The notes: a model not told the origin generated them from the sequence alone. A stretch of DNA of 64,000 nt from Sphingomonadales bacterium (GCA_027488785.1 JAIYAY010000026.1:1-64000); one strand, 5' to 3'. Numbered from the stretch's first letter, positions 9,228-18,749 are shown. Translations and numbers: made by a program.

Positions 9228-12193
9228 GCTGTGTCCTCGACAATTGCCTGACGCCCATTCCATTCCTGCAAACGCATCAATTGGTCATAATCGCCGTATT
9301 GAGCGAATTCAGGATGCAGCTTTGCGGTAAAGGGCGCGTCACCTAATATCCACTTGCCGATCGCGGTTTCCGCTTGTTCAACAGTAAAGGCGACAAAGTC
9401 ATCGGGTTCAGGTTTTTTATCGGACGCGCGCGTGCTTGTCGGCGCAACAATATGGCCAAAAGCCTCGTTTTTCTTAGCAAGGCTCCAATATTCGAAATGG
9501 CTCGCCGTCCCTGACACGCCCTTGATGGCAAGCTGTTCCGCCATATAACCAATAAGACCCAATTGCAGCGCGAAGCCCGCGTTAATTTGCTTCGTCGATG
9601 GCGGCGTGCCGGTTTTATAGTCAATGATGACCAAGTCGCCATCGGCCGTCCGGTCAATACGGTCTACCCGTCCCTTGACGGCGATGCCTTTGATTTGGAC
9701 GGTACCGGGCTGTTCGGCTACAGCGACTTCGCGACCTTTTTCGTTTATTAATCGTCGGGTTTCATGGGCCACCCAGCGCAAACCAGCGGCAATACGTGGT
9801 TGCCATAAGGCGCGCAACAGCGGGTCAGCAGCCTCCTGCGCCAACAACGCATCGGCACGGGCAACAAGCTTATCGACCGCGCATTGGTCATGCGTGAACC
9901 ATTTTTCCAAAATGTCGTGCACCAGGCTCCCGCGCCAAGCAAAACTGGGTTCGGCATCCACCTTTTCCAATACGGGAAGGCCAAGAATACGCTTGGCGTA
10001 AAAGGAATAAGGGTCGGATTTCAACTGGTCGAAATCGGTAACGGACAAAGAAACCAAACGCTGTTCCGCGTTCGGCATTGGCAATGGCCGCGTAGCGAAA
10101 GGTTCCTTTTCAGGCGGAGAATCCAGCGCGTCTGCAAATGCCAATAGTGCATCATCAACGGCAAGCGCCTCACCCGTCAGCGCTTTGATCCGAAGCAAAA
10201 AGCGTGACGCGACCGTTGGCCCGCCGCGGTCACGCCGCGCACGCGTGAGCAACACCTCTTGCGCGCCCAATGCGGTCGCCAAATCATGCGCAGACAGGCC
10301 AATATTCCGATCCAATGTCGGTAACTTCAAATGCCGCCTTATGGCTGGCGCCAACCAAGGATCAGGCTGCGCAATTTGCGGCCAAGTACCTTCGTTCAGG
10401 CCGGAACAAATCAGCATGTCTGCCTGTTGCAGGCGCGCCTCCAACAAACCGTAAATCGCGACGCGCGGGTGCCCACCATAAGGCGGGCGGACAACTGCGC
10501 CGGAGAAAATTTCCTTAAAAGTTGCGACCAAGCCTGTTGCATCGGCACGGCCAAATGTGGACAGATCGCTGGCGGTTACGTCCTCCCAAACCTGCGTCAG
10601 TTCGCGGCCACTTGCGCCACGCCAGACGCCACCATCGGTAAGCGCCGTTGCAACATCGCGCAGGGATGCCAGAACATCCTCAAATGGCTGGCCATCTGCG
10701 CCCTCTAGTGGTGACAACAACGTGGCAAGACCAGTCCACCATGCGACAAGCCCTCCATTTGGTTTGCGCGCAGCCTGTAACCGTCGCGTGATTGCCGAAA
10801 GCCCAATGCCGCTGGCGGTGCCGCGCAAAGCAAGATCAAGCTGCCGCACATGATCCAACCAGTCGAGCCTATCCGTGCCCGCAAACACCAATGGATGCTT
10901 GGCGATCGCCAATATGCTCGAAGCGGAAAAGTGGTTCGAAATGGCATCTACAAGCGCCAGCGTCAGCATACCCGGCGGTGTTTGCAGCAAGGGTATACCC
11001 GCGCTGTCATCCACTTCTATGCCCCATCTATGCAACTGCCCAGCCACCCGCACCGCCAATTCGCGATCGGGCGTAATCAGGGCGACGCGCTTTCCTGCAA
11101 CCTCCAACGCGCCCCTGATGCGCACTGCGATGGCCTTTGCCTCTTGGGCGCTATCTTCGGCCTCCAGCCATTTGACATGCGGTAGGCTTTTGCGCGTCGG
11201 CGGCAGTTCTTGCCAATATATGCTATGTTCCGGCAGGCAGAAAATCTCTGAAATCGCAGCGGCTTCTGGCTCCGGCTTGGCGGTTGGGAGGACGTCAATC
11301 TCGCTGCGGTCAATACCCATGCGTTCAAGCAAATGCTTTAAGTGAAACTGCGGATGAACCTCGACATTGCGACGCCGCGCAAAGCTGTGGCTGTCGTCGG
11401 TCGACTGCGATAGATCGTCCCAACGCGCGTCCGGCAATTCAAGGTCAACCCCCGGCAATATGACCTGCCCGTTCGGCATGCGTGCGACACGGCGCAGCAA
11501 GCGGGCCACAGCCTTTGCAGACGTCGTGATCCCCACCGCTATGATCGGAGGCATATCTGCATTTTGTGCTAAACGCTGCTCAAGCGCCGCAAGCAAATGG
11601 TTCCGGCGTTCGGCGGGACCCATCAGTTTGCGCACGGTTAACGCGGCGCGATATGCCGGCAATATCTGCAGCAGCCGCGCATAAGCGCTTTGCCAATGTC
11701 CTGCTAGATCAGTCTCGATTTTGATATCTGCGAATTGCGTAAAATCGATCAGATCAACCTCAAGCGCATCGATTAATTCTGCCAATTTTCGAGCAAGTCG
11801 TAACGCTTCCGCAGGTGAAAGTGGGGCGCCACCGGGCTGGTGCTCTTGTACGAGCTTAGCCAAAAGCATCAGCCGCTCAAACGGGGCAATGGCGGGCCAT
11901 ATTGTGCTGACCGCCTCGATAGGGTCAAGCATCGGCCCCAAGGCTTCGTCCAATTGCATGTCACCCACGGCAACCATGCGCGGCAACAGCATACCCGGCG
12001 CCGCCAGCCGGACAAATGCCTCGGTCATGGCCTTGATTGCGCGGTTATTCGGCAAAAGCAGTATGTTGTTGCTAATCGCAAGCGGGTCAGCGCCCGCCGA
12101 TTCTATTATCCACTGCGCGGTTACATCACATAGGTCATTGCCCAGCGGCACATTGAACACATGCGCACGCGGGGCCGAACCTTCATTCTCCAT
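9224..12193 (-). CDS. addB: Double-strand break repair protein AddB
   Basis: AddB is the partner of AddA, with an inactivated helicase fold that reads recombination hot-spots and a second nuclease. The 989-aa product has the N-terminal LLLPNNRAIKAM segment that replaces a functional Walker A, a middle QADMLICSGLNEGTWP helicase-like segment, and a C-terminal nuclease site LVIIDYKTG after GRVDRID. The start ATG at 12193 has GGCGGA upstream and overlaps the end of murU by 11 nt. It overlaps addA by 4 nt. Confidence 0.94.
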   Translation of the reverse strand: MENEGSAPRAHVFNVPLGNDLCDVTAQWIIESAGADPLAISNNILLLPNNRAIKAMTEAFVRLAAPGMLLPRMVAVGDMQLDEALGPMLDPIEAVSTIWPAIAPFERLMLLAKLVQEHQPGGAPLSPAEALRLARKLAELIDALEVDLIDFTQFADIKIETDLAGHWQSAYARLLQILPAYRAALTVRKLMGPAERRNHLLAALEQRLAQNADMPPIIAVGITTSAKAVARLLRRVARMPNGQVILPGVDLELPDARWDDLSQSTDDSHSFARRRNVEVHPQFHLKHLLERMGIDRSEIDVLPTAKPEPEAAAISEIFCLPEHSIYWQELPPTRKSLPHVKWLEAEDSAQEAKAIAVRIRGALEVAGKRVALITPDRELAVRVAGQLHRWGIEVDDSAGIPLLQTPPGMLTLALVDAISNHFSASSILAIAKHPLVFAGTDRLDWLDHVRQLDLALRGTASGIGLSAITRRLQAARKPNGGLVAWWTGLATLLSPLEGADGQPFEDVLASLRDVATALTDGGVWRGASGRELTQVWEDVTASDLSTFGRADATGLVATFKEIFSGAVVRPPYGGHPRVAIYGLLEARLQQADMLICSGLNEGTWPQIAQPDPWLAPAIRRHLKLPTLDRNIGLSAHDLATALGAQEVLLTRARRDRGGPTVASRFLLRIKALTGEALAVDDALLAFADALDSPPEKEPFATRPLPMPNAEQRLVSLSVTDFDQLKSDPYSFYAKRILGLPVLEKVDAEPSFAWRGSLVHDILEKWFTHDQCAVDKLVARADALLAQEAADPLLRALWQPRIAAGLRWVAHETRRLINEKGREVAVAEQPGTVQIKGIAVKGRVDRIDRTADGDLVIIDYKTGTPPSTKQINAGFALQLGLIGYMAEQLAIKGVSGTASHFEYWSLAKKNEAFGHIVAPTSTRASDKKPEPDDFVAFTVEQAETAIGKWILGDAPFTAKLHPEFAQYGDYDQLMRLQEWNGRQAIVEDTA

Positions 12194-12911
12194 ATTGTTC
12201 CGCCAACTTCGCTTCCGTTGCCGCAATGGCCGCTGGATAACCGACGTCAAACCACAACCCGTCATGGACCATGCCGATGCAACGGCCTTGGGCTATTGCG
12301 CGATCCCAAAATATATTGGTTGAAAACACGTCCGCAGGCGGATCAACAATGAGACGCTTCGACAGCATCTGAATGCCCGTCCACACATAAGACGCAGGTG
12401 CGTCCCCTTGGCGGCGCGACAAGCGGCCGTCTGCATCCATGTTAAAGTCACCAATGCCTTGGCTGTTATACGCGGTCTCTAGGGGGATGAGGAGCATGAG
12501 AACGTCCATGCGGGTTTCATCCCAATGCGCCATCAGTTGCGAAATCGCATTTTCGCTTACATTGGTCCACCAATTGTCCGCATTGACGCAAATAAAGGGA
12601 TCATCCGAAATTAGCGGCAGCGCCTGCACCAAGCCGCCGCCTGTGTCGCGCAACAAATCGCGCTCGTCCGATATCCGCACATCCAAGTCCGTTGCAGAGG
12701 CAGCCAAATGTTGCTCAACCTGCTCCGCAAGATAATGCACGTTCACGACAATTTTGCCGATACCCGCATCGCGCAAATGGTCGAGCACATGATCCAGCAA
12801 TGCAATACCGCCGACTTCGATCAGAGGCTTTGGCCGGTTGGCGGTCAGGGGCATCATGCGCGTCCCCTTCCCCGCCGCCATGATCATCGCTGTATCCACA
12901 TGCTTAACCAT
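12183..12911 (-). CDS. murU: N-acetylmuramate-1-phosphate uridylyltransferase MurU-like
   Basis: This 242-aa nucleotidyltransferase has the sugar-nucleotide signature AAGKGTRMMPLT...RPKP at about 12-29 and a VNADNWW metal/sugar site. With an AmgK-type kinase just upstream it most likely makes UDP-MurNAc from MurNAc-1-phosphate. Together they form the anabolic cell-wall recycling route that bypasses fosfomycin-sensitive de novo MurA, as described in Pseudomonas. The ATG at 12911 overlaps the amgK stop by 8 nt. Other sugar-1-phosphate substrates (mannose, glucose) are possible from sequence alone; the kinase neighbour favours MurU. Confidence 0.85.
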   Translation of the reverse strand: MVKHVDTAMIMAAGKGTRMMPLTANRPKPLIEVGGIALLDHVLDHLRDAGIGKIVVNVHYLAEQVEQHLAASATDLDVRISDERDLLRDTGGGLVQALPLISDDPFICVNADNWWTNVSENAISQLMAHWDETRMDVLMLLIPLETAYNSQGIGDFNMDADGRLSRRQGDAPASYVWTGIQMLSKRLIVDPPADVFSTNIFWDRAIAQGRCIGMVHDGLWFDVGYPAAIAATEAKLAEQYGE

Positions 12912-13902
12912 CGATGTTTAAATCCGTAGGCATATTATTGCGGACGTCCGATGGGATATGCGTGTCGAACCAGCGTTTGACCGGCGCAAGGTCCGGATGG
13001 GCTAAGTCGCGCTCCAACAGTCCCCACATGCGGGGTAGGAAGGACAAATAACGCTCCTTGCCATCGCGTTTCCATAAACGCGTAAATATGCCGATGATCT
13101 TGGTATTCCGTTGCGCGCCCAACAAGGCATAATGCGCCGCAAAATCAGCGTCGGGTTTTGCCGCATCGTTATAATAAGCGCGCATTTCAGCCTCAAGCGC
13201 GGGCGATACGTCGCGTCGTGCATCTTGCAGCAAGGACACCAGATCATAGGCCGGATGACCAACCAGAGCGTCCTGAAAATCAATAATCCCCTGCTGCCCA
13301 TCGTCCAACAGCATTATATTTTCGGCGTGGTAATCGCGCAGCACCGTTACTTTCTGATACTCCGTCAGCGGGGCCAGAGCTTCAGTCCAGACTTGGTCAA
13401 ATTCACGCGCATCGAACGATAATCCCATCGCCGGCATGTACCATTCGGACAGCAGCTGCACTTCGCGCATATAGGTTGCCATGTCATAGGGCTGCGCCTG
13501 TACCGCAGGCGTCTGCGCCAACCGTACAATGGCATCAATCGCCGCGCGATAGACTGCGGCCTCATCTTCGGGATGTTCATCCAGATGCTCCCGCATCCGC
13601 CGGTCGCCAAAATCCTCGATCAGCAATAGGCCACGGGTCAGGTCAGTGGCAAAAATTTCGGGTGCGCGAAATTGATGCCCGTTCAAATATTGTGCAATAT
13701 GAAGAAATGGCCGCGGATCCTCATGCGGAGGCGGCGCATCCATCAAAATCGCCTTGCCACGCGAGGCGGACTCGACGCGGAAATAACGACGGAAGGACGC
13801 GTCACCCGCAACGGGCGCCACTTGCGCGCCTGCCCAGCCATGCATCTTTAGAAATTCGTCCAAGCCAGCAGGCGGCGCCATGTTAGATACTTGTGTCATC
13901 AT
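12904..13902 (-). CDS. amgK: Anomeric MurNAc/GlcNAc kinase AmgK-like phosphotransferase
   Basis: The 332-aa protein is of the APH/choline kinase fold, with the catalytic loop HAEN (192-195) followed by the magnesium-binding DFQD (208-211) in IIDFQDALVGHPAYDL. AmgK phosphorylates the anomeric carbon of MurNAc and GlcNAc released by peptidoglycan turnover. The pairing with a MurU-like enzyme and with tsaE upstream is the classical context. Two adjacent ATG codons (13902, 13899) overlap the tsaE end, and a third at 13881 follows the tsaE stop, so the exact start is uncertain. Confidence 0.86.
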   Translation of the reverse strand: MMTQVSNMAPPAGLDEFLKMHGWAGAQVAPVAGDASFRRYFRVESASRGKAILMDAPPPHEDPRPFLHIAQYLNGHQFRAPEIFATDLTRGLLLIEDFGDRRMREHLDEHPEDEAAVYRAAIDAIVRLAQTPAVQAQPYDMATYMREVQLLSEWYMPAMGLSFDAREFDQVWTEALAPLTEYQKVTVLRDYHAENIMLLDDGQQGIIDFQDALVGHPAYDLVSLLQDARRDVSPALEAEMRAYYNDAAKPDADFAAHYALLGAQRNTKIIGIFTRLWKRDGKERYLSFLPRMWGLLERDLAHPDLAPVKRWFDTHIPSDVRNNMPTDLNIDG

Positions 13903-14314
13903 TATCCATTTTCAAAGTCAGTATGCGGCTTCCGTCGGCTTGCGGTGCTATGTCGATAATATGGCTTGGCACCACATAGGCTGCACCAAAGCGCTCGGCC
14001 CACTCAACGAGCGTGATGCGTTCACTGCGTTCGTCCGCCAGCCCCAGTTCGTCCAGTTCGTCAGCATTGTCCAAGCGATACAAATCGACATGGGCAACGG
14101 CAACCAAAACATCGGGTGATTCATAGCTGTGGACGATGGCATAAGACGGGCTGGCGACTTCGCCTTTAAAACCAAGGCCCGCCAATATGCCTGCGCACAA
14201 TACGGTTTTGCCCGCACCAAGCGGGCCGTTAATCGCCACCCAATCTGATGCCTTTAAGCTTTGGGCAAGCGACTGGCCAAAGGCGCGCATATCCTCGTCG
14301 GTTGCAATGTTCAT
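13883..14314 (-). CDS. tsaE: tRNA threonylcarbamoyladenosine biosynthesis ATPase TsaE
   Basis: TsaE is the small ATPase that works with TsaB and TsaD to place the t6A modification at A37 of ANN-decoding tRNAs. The 143-aa product has a P-loop GPLGAGKT (30-37), the conserved SPSYAIVHSY and HVDLYRL segments, and a VEWAERF motif. It is the first gene of the tsaE-amgK-murU-addB-addA string, all overlapping. The ATG at 14314 has a modest AAAGAA upstream. Confidence 0.95.
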   Translation of the reverse strand: MNIATDEDMRAFGQSLAQSLKASDWVAINGPLGAGKTVLCAGILAGLGFKGEVASPSYAIVHSYESPDVLVAVAHVDLYRLDNADELDELGLADERSERITLVEWAERFGAAYVVPSHIIDIAPQADGSRILTLKMDNDDTSI

Positions 14315-14443
14315 TTCTTTGGTAGCGCCATGCTGTTTCTCGTTCCCGCGCCTTTTGCAGAATATGAATGGAAAGTGCCAGCATGCAATTCAATTATCTT
14401 CCGGGCGCAGAGCAAAGCACGCATTCGCTCGGGCCGCGCAACG

Positions 14444-14475
14444 AAAAAAGCCCGCCACGTTTCCGTAGCAGGCTT
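14444..14475 (-). terminator. Rho-independent terminator of ahcY
   Basis: On the minus strand a 12-bp stem (AAGCCTGCTACG with CGTGGCGGGCTT, two G-T pairs) closes a GAAA tetraloop and is followed by six T. It lies 27 nt after the ahcY stop. Confidence 0.9.
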
Positions 14476-14501
14476 TCTTTTCAACACACGCTGATGTGTG
14501 A

Positions 14502-15896
14502 TTAATAGCGATAATGGTCTGGCTTGAACGGACCTTCTGGCGATACGCCAATATATCCAGCCTGCTTGTCGGTCAGCTTGGTCAACTTCACGCCCAGCTT
14601 TTCGAGATGCAGCGTCGCGACCTTTTCATCGAGATGCTTGGGCAGAACATAGACTTGGTTCTTATAATTGTCACCGTTGGTCCAAAGTTCGATTTGTGCG
14701 AGCACTTGGTTGGTGAAGCTTGCCGACATCACAAAGCTTGGATGCCCCGTTGCACAACCAAGATTAACCAAGCGACCCTTCGCAAGGACAATGATCTGCT
14801 TTCCGTCTGGAAACTCAACGAGATCGGTTCCTGGCTTCACTTCGGTCCAGCTATAATTTGAGAGCGCGGAGATTTGAATTTCACTGTCAAAGTGACCGAT
14901 ATTGCACACGATGCTCATGGGTTTCATGTTCTTCATATGCTCGGCCGTAATAACGTCGGCATTGCCGGTTGCTGTGCAGAAGATATCGGCGCGTTGTACG
15001 GCTTCTTCCATTGTCACAACTTCAAAGCCTTCCATCGCGGCCTGCAATGCGCAGATCGGATCGACTTCGGTGACCATCACGCGCGCGCCGCCATTGCGGA
15101 GCGACTGCGCCGAGCCCTTACCCACATCGCCAAAACCAGCAACGCATGCAACCTTACCCGCGAGCATGACGTCGGTGGCGCGACGGATGGCGTCTACGAG
15201 CGATTCCTTACAGCCGTAAAGATTGTCGAACTTCGACTTCGTCACGCTGTCATTGACGTTGATCGCAGGGAAAGGCAGCTCGCCCTTCTTCGCGATTTCG
15301 TATAAGCGATGAACGCCCGTGGTCGTTTCTTCCGAAACGCCCTTCAAATTCTTGACTGTTTGCGTGAGGTAGCCTGGCTTCTTGGCTACAAATGCCTTCA
15401 AAGCACGCTGGAATTCAACTTCTTCTTCATTCTCTGGCTCGCCAAAGCTTTCGCCGCGCTCAAGCTTTGCGCCCCACAATGCGAACATCGTTGCGTCGCC
15501 ACCATCGTCGAGGATGATGTTCGCGGTGGTTTCATCACCCCAATCGAAAATGCGGCCGACATAATCCCAATAATCTGCAAGACTTTCGCCCTTGACTGCA
15601 AACACAGGAATATTCTGTGCAGCAATCGCGGCAGCGGCATGGTCTTGTGTCGAGAAAATATTGCAGGTTGCCCAACGCACGTCCGCACCCAGCGCCGTGA
15701 GCGTTTCGATAAGAACTGCGGTTTGAATCGTCATGTGCAACGATCCCACAATGCGCGCACCCTTCAACGGCTGTGACGCGCCAAATTCATCGCGTAACGC
15801 CATAAGGCCGGGCATTTCGGTTTCGGCAATATTGATTTCTTTACGGCCAAAATCGGCCTCGCCGATATCGGCAATGACATAATCGTTGAAAGCCAC
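14502..15896 (-). CDS. ahcY: S-adenosylhomocysteine hydrolase (adenosylhomocysteinase)
   Basis: AhcY splits S-adenosylhomocysteine into adenosine and homocysteine, relieving product inhibition of methyltransferases. The 464-aa tetramer subunit is full length, with the NAD-binding [10 protein letters not shown] motif, [12 protein letters not shown] near the N-terminus and the C-terminal KPDHYRY that completes the neighbour's cofactor site. The start is a GTG at 15896, behind GGAG. A 5' hairpin (15897-15934) includes this Shine-Dalgarno and ends at the start codon, so translation may be controlled. A strong terminator follows. Confidence 0.97.
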   Translation of the reverse strand: MAFNDYVIADIGEADFGRKEINIAETEMPGLMALRDEFGASQPLKGARIVGSLHMTIQTAVLIETLTALGADVRWATCNIFSTQDHAAAAIAAQNIPVFAVKGESLADYWDYVGRIFDWGDETTANIILDDGGDATMFALWGAKLERGESFGEPENEEEVEFQRALKAFVAKKPGYLTQTVKNLKGVSEETTTGVHRLYEIAKKGELPFPAINVNDSVTKSKFDNLYGCKESLVDAIRRATDVMLAGKVACVAGFGDVGKGSAQSLRNGGARVMVTEVDPICALQAAMEGFEVVTMEEAVQRADIFCTATGNADVITAEHMKNMKPMSIVCNIGHFDSEIQISALSNYSWTEVKPGTDLVEFPDGKQIIVLAKGRLVNLGCATGHPSFVMSASFTNQVLAQIELWTNGDNYKNQVYVLPKHLDEKVATLHLEKLGVKLTKLTDKQAGYIGVSPEGPFKPDHYRY

Positions 15897-15934
15897 GGGC
15901 TTATTCTCCGGGAGGTTTTAGTTGATGGGAGCCC
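15897..15934 (-). promoter_or_regulatory. Possible leader hairpin masking the ahcY ribosome-binding site
   Basis: Read on the minus strand, GGGCT (15930-15934) can pair with AGCCC (15897-15901), which abuts the GTG start. CTCC next to the first arm can alternatively pair with the Shine-Dalgarno GGAG (15906-15909). The loop is CATCAACTAAAACCTCCC. It matches no SAH or SAM riboswitch consensus I know, and could be chance. Confidence 0.3.
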
Positions 15935-16129
15935 TTAACTGCGGATTTGTCGAAAATCAAATATAAAGATTGCTTTATATGATGGAGCATCATGTCACCC
16001 AATTGCGTGCACGACGCACCAACTTATCATTGGCCGCAGAAATAGGCCCGCCAATCAACGGCCACTTGACTTGGAACAATTGGTCCCAGATTAAGTGGCA
16101 ACTCTCTCACTTACTAAAGGAAATTTCTC

Positions 16130-16609
16130 ATGAGCATTTCTGTTGGCGATAAAATCCCTGACGTTAAATTGGTCAAGGCAACCGCCGAAGGCCCTCAGCC
16201 CGTTCAGTCGGCGGAATATTTCGCAGGACGCCGCGTTGCATTATTCTCCGTCCCCGGTGCCTTTACGCCCACATGCTCGGCACGTCACCTTCCAGGTTTT
16301 GTCGAAAAGTCTGCGGAACTCGCTGCCAAGGGCATTGACGAGATCGCTTGCACCGCTGTCAATGATGCCTTTGTGCTGGGTGCGTGGAACAAATCGGGTG
16401 GCTCGGATGCCATCACCATGCTTGCGGATGGCAATGGCGATTTCGCTGCTGCGCTTGGACTAGAGATGGACGGCAGCGCATTTGGTATGGGCAAGCGCGG
16501 ACAACGCTTCTCGCTCGTCGTCAACGATGGCATCGTTGAGCATGTCAATGTCGAAGCCCCTGGCGATTTCAATGTCAGCTCGGCAGAATATATGCTCGGA
16601 CAGCTCTAA
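16130..16609 (+). CDS. Prx5-type peroxiredoxin
   Basis: This 159-aa thiol peroxidase has the peroxidatic cysteine in PGAFTPTCS (Cys49), the PxxxT/SxxC signature of AhpC/TSA and Prx5 enzymes. It reduces hydrogen peroxide and organic hydroperoxides using thioredoxin or glutathione. The N-terminal ISVGDKIPDVKL and the C-terminal SSAEYMLGQL fit the bacterial Prx5 family. AAAGGA is well placed before the ATG. It is monocistronic, divergent from ahcY and closed by a strong terminator. Confidence 0.93.
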   Translation: MSISVGDKIPDVKLVKATAEGPQPVQSAEYFAGRRVALFSVPGAFTPTCSARHLPGFVEKSAELAAKGIDEIACTAVNDAFVLGAWNKSGGSDAITMLADGNGDFAAALGLEMDGSAFGMGKRGQRFSLVVNDGIVEHVNVEAPGDFNVSSAEYMLGQL

Positions 16610-16640
16610 TCCATTGCTAGATCTGCAGAAGCTGCATGTG

Positions 16641-16668
16641 AAAGGGAGGGGTTACCCTCCCTTTTTTG
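16641..16668 (+). terminator. Rho-independent terminator after the peroxiredoxin gene
   Basis: The stem AAAGGGAGGG / CCCTCCCTTT closes a GTTA loop and is followed by a T run. Confidence 0.93.
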
Positions 16669-16696
16669 TTGCCAAATTCGCAAAATTCGGTGAAGC

Positions 16697-18148
16697 GTGA
16701 TTATGCCTAGTAATCACGTTCAAGACATCATTAATCAACTTGTTGCCGAGTATGAAGCTTCGGTAAAAAGGCTTCAATCCGCACTTTCAGCTTATTTGAA
16801 GAGCAGAATTCCTCCTGGCGCAGACCAACGCGCGCGCAATGACTTCTGCTATCCTGAACTCATCATCACTTATTCCGGCAAGACGCGCGAAACCAAATCG
16901 AACCTCGCATTTGGTAAGCTGGAGAAAGTCGGGACATATCGGACCACCTTTACCAAGCCCGATCTTTTTGCCGATTATATTGGCGAGCAGCTCGATCTTT
17001 TGAACGAGCAATATGAACTCGAGGTTTCGGTTGGCCGCAGTCGCCAAGAAATTCCCTTTCCTTATGTGCTGGATGGTTCCGCCGATCTTGAACTAGGAAG
17101 CGTCAGTCCAAGCGAGCTTGCGCGTCATTTCCCCACGACGGAGCTGGCAGATATTGGCGATGAAATCGCCGACGGCTTGCTGCGCGTAAAAGGCAACAGC
17201 AGTTCGCCACTTGCTTTATTTGATGGCCTGCGCACCGATTTTTCATTGGCCCGTTTGCGCCATTATACAGGCGCGCCTGCCGAGCATGTGCAGCATTATA
17301 TCCTGTTCACAAACTACCACCGTTATGTCGACGAATTTGTGAGCTGGGCCTGCAAGCAAGTCGGCAATGGTCGCTATACGGCTTTGTCCGGTGCTGGTGG
17401 CCTCTATGTTGACCAACCCACCGATGATGCCGCCCAGCTCGTCGCCGACAGCACCTGGCGCCGGCATCAGATGCCCGCATATCATCTGATCGCGCCAGAC
17501 CGTTCGGGTATCACTTTGGTGAATATCGGCGTCGGTCCGTCAAACGCCAAAACGATTTGTGACCATTTGGCGGTGCTTCGACCTGAAGCTTGGTTGATGA
17601 TTGGCCATTGCGGTGGCCTTCGCGAGACACAACGAATTGGGGACTATGTTCTCGCCCATGCCTATTTGCGCGATGACCATATCTTGGACGAAGTCCTGCC
17701 GCCTGAAATCCCCATCCCGCCTATCGCCGAAGTGCAACAAGCCTTGGCGAGCGCTGCGGAAGATGTTTCAGGCGCTAGCGGCGCGGACCTCAAACGGCGG
17801 ATGCGCACTGGCACCGTTGTCACCACCGACGACCGAAACTGGGAACTACGTTATTCCGACTCGGCGTTGCGTTTCTCACAAAGCCGCGCCATCGCCATCG
17901 ACATGGAGTCCGCTACAATTGCGGCGCAAGGCTATCGTTTCCGCGTACCCTATGGCACATTATTATGTGTTTCGGACAAGCCGCTGCACGGCGAGATTAA
18001 ATTGCCGGGTCAAGCAAACCGTTTTTACGAAGAGGCGATTGCCGCACATTTGCAGATCGGCATTCAAACATGTGAGTTGCTTCGTGATGCTGGAAATAGC
18101 TTGCATAGCCGCAAGTTACGCGCATTCAATGAACCGCCATTCCGATAA
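16697..18148 (+). CDS. amn: AMP nucleosidase
   Basis: Amn hydrolyses AMP to adenine and ribose-5-phosphate, adjusting the adenylate pool. The 483-aa protein has an N-terminal AMP-nucleosidase domain (about 1-180) and a C-terminal phosphorylase-like catalytic domain with IGVGPSNAKTICDHLAVLRP, MIGHCGGLR and the IDMESATIAAQG signature. The catalytic Asp lies in CVSDKPLHGEIK. The start is a GTG at 16697, with an ATG two codons later that may be used instead. It stands alone between a terminator and the H1-like gene. Confidence 0.94.
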   Translation: MIMPSNHVQDIINQLVAEYEASVKRLQSALSAYLKSRIPPGADQRARNDFCYPELIITYSGKTRETKSNLAFGKLEKVGTYRTTFTKPDLFADYIGEQLDLLNEQYELEVSVGRSRQEIPFPYVLDGSADLELGSVSPSELARHFPTTELADIGDEIADGLLRVKGNSSSPLALFDGLRTDFSLARLRHYTGAPAEHVQHYILFTNYHRYVDEFVSWACKQVGNGRYTALSGAGGLYVDQPTDDAAQLVADSTWRRHQMPAYHLIAPDRSGITLVNIGVGPSNAKTICDHLAVLRPEAWLMIGHCGGLRETQRIGDYVLAHAYLRDDHILDEVLPPEIPIPPIAEVQQALASAAEDVSGASGADLKRRMRTGTVVTTDDRNWELRYSDSALRFSQSRAIAIDMESATIAAQGYRFRVPYGTLLCVSDKPLHGEIKLPGQANRFYEEAIAAHLQIGIQTCELLRDAGNSLHSRKLRAFNEPPFR

Positions 18149-18216
18149 GCACGCAGGAACGAACGCGACGCCAGAAAATTATCATCATTGTTTTATAGCC
18201 CAAGGAGGAACGGCTT

Positions 18217-18735
18217 ATGCCGAAAAAGACCACAGAAACTGGTATGTTCAGCACGCTGTTGAACAAATTGCGTAACTTGACCGACACCCTCTCGGGTAAA
18301 GCGCGTTCGGCGGCCGAGACGGCGTCTACTACTGCAAAATCAGCCGTAGATTCTGCCTCCAGTGCCGCCGCAACGGCAGGCACAGCCATTAAGGAAAATC
18401 CCGGCAAGTCTGCTGCCGTTGCTGGCGCAGTTATCGCAACTGCCGCAGCCGCCGTCGCCGGCAAAAAGGTATATGACCGCAAGACCGCAAACGGTGCAAA
18501 GCCAGCGGCGAAGAAACCCGCCGCCAAAAAACCGGCTGTAAAAAAACCTGCTGCGAAGAAACCGGCTGCGAAGAAGCCAGCGGCCAAGCCTGCTGCAAAA
18601 CCGGTCGCCGCTGCCAAGCCTGCCGCGAAGCCCACTACCGCTGCAAAATCTGCGCCTCGGGCAAAGCCAGCGACGAAAAAGCCAATAGCGAAGAAGACTG
18701 CCCCAGCGAAGCCCAAGACAAAGCCGGCTAACTGA
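18217..18735 (+). CDS. Histone H1-like Lys/Ala/Pro-rich protein
   Basis: The 172-aa product has three parts. Residues 1-60 are an amphipathic Ala/Ser/Thr-rich helical segment (LLNKLRNLTDTLSGKARSAAETA). Residues 62-82 are a small-residue hydrophobic stretch (SAAVAGAVIATAAAAVAG). From about 90 to the end runs a basic tail built from repeats of AAKKPAAKK and AAKPA, as in the C-terminal tail of eukaryotic H1 and bacterial AlgP/Hc1-like proteins. A strong AAGGAGG precedes the ATG. It may bind DNA or polyphosphate, or tether to the membrane through the hydrophobic stretch; the function is not known. Confidence 0.8.
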   Translation: MPKKTTETGMFSTLLNKLRNLTDTLSGKARSAAETASTTAKSAVDSASSAAATAGTAIKENPGKSAAVAGAVIATAAAAVAGKKVYDRKTANGAKPAAKKPAAKKPAVKKPAAKKPAAKKPAAKPAAKPVAAAKPAAKPTTAAKSAPRAKPATKKPIAKKTAPAKPKTKPAN

Positions 18736-18749
18736 ATCAACTGATATAA

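Noticed and set aside
15309-15776. 155-aa plus-strand frame in ahcY
   Set aside because: It is antisense to a highly conserved enzyme.
15897-15960. SAM-II or SAH riboswitch before ahcY
   Set aside because: The conserved cores of those classes are absent; only a simple hairpin is seen.
18500-18720. Short direct repeats resembling a CRISPR array
   Set aside because: They are codon repeats of AAKKPAAKK without unique spacers or cas genes.
18126-18740. 204-aa minus-strand frame rich in Ala, Gly and Phe
   Set aside because: It is the complement of the Lys/Ala repeats of the H1-like gene, which has the strong ribosome-binding site on the plus strand.
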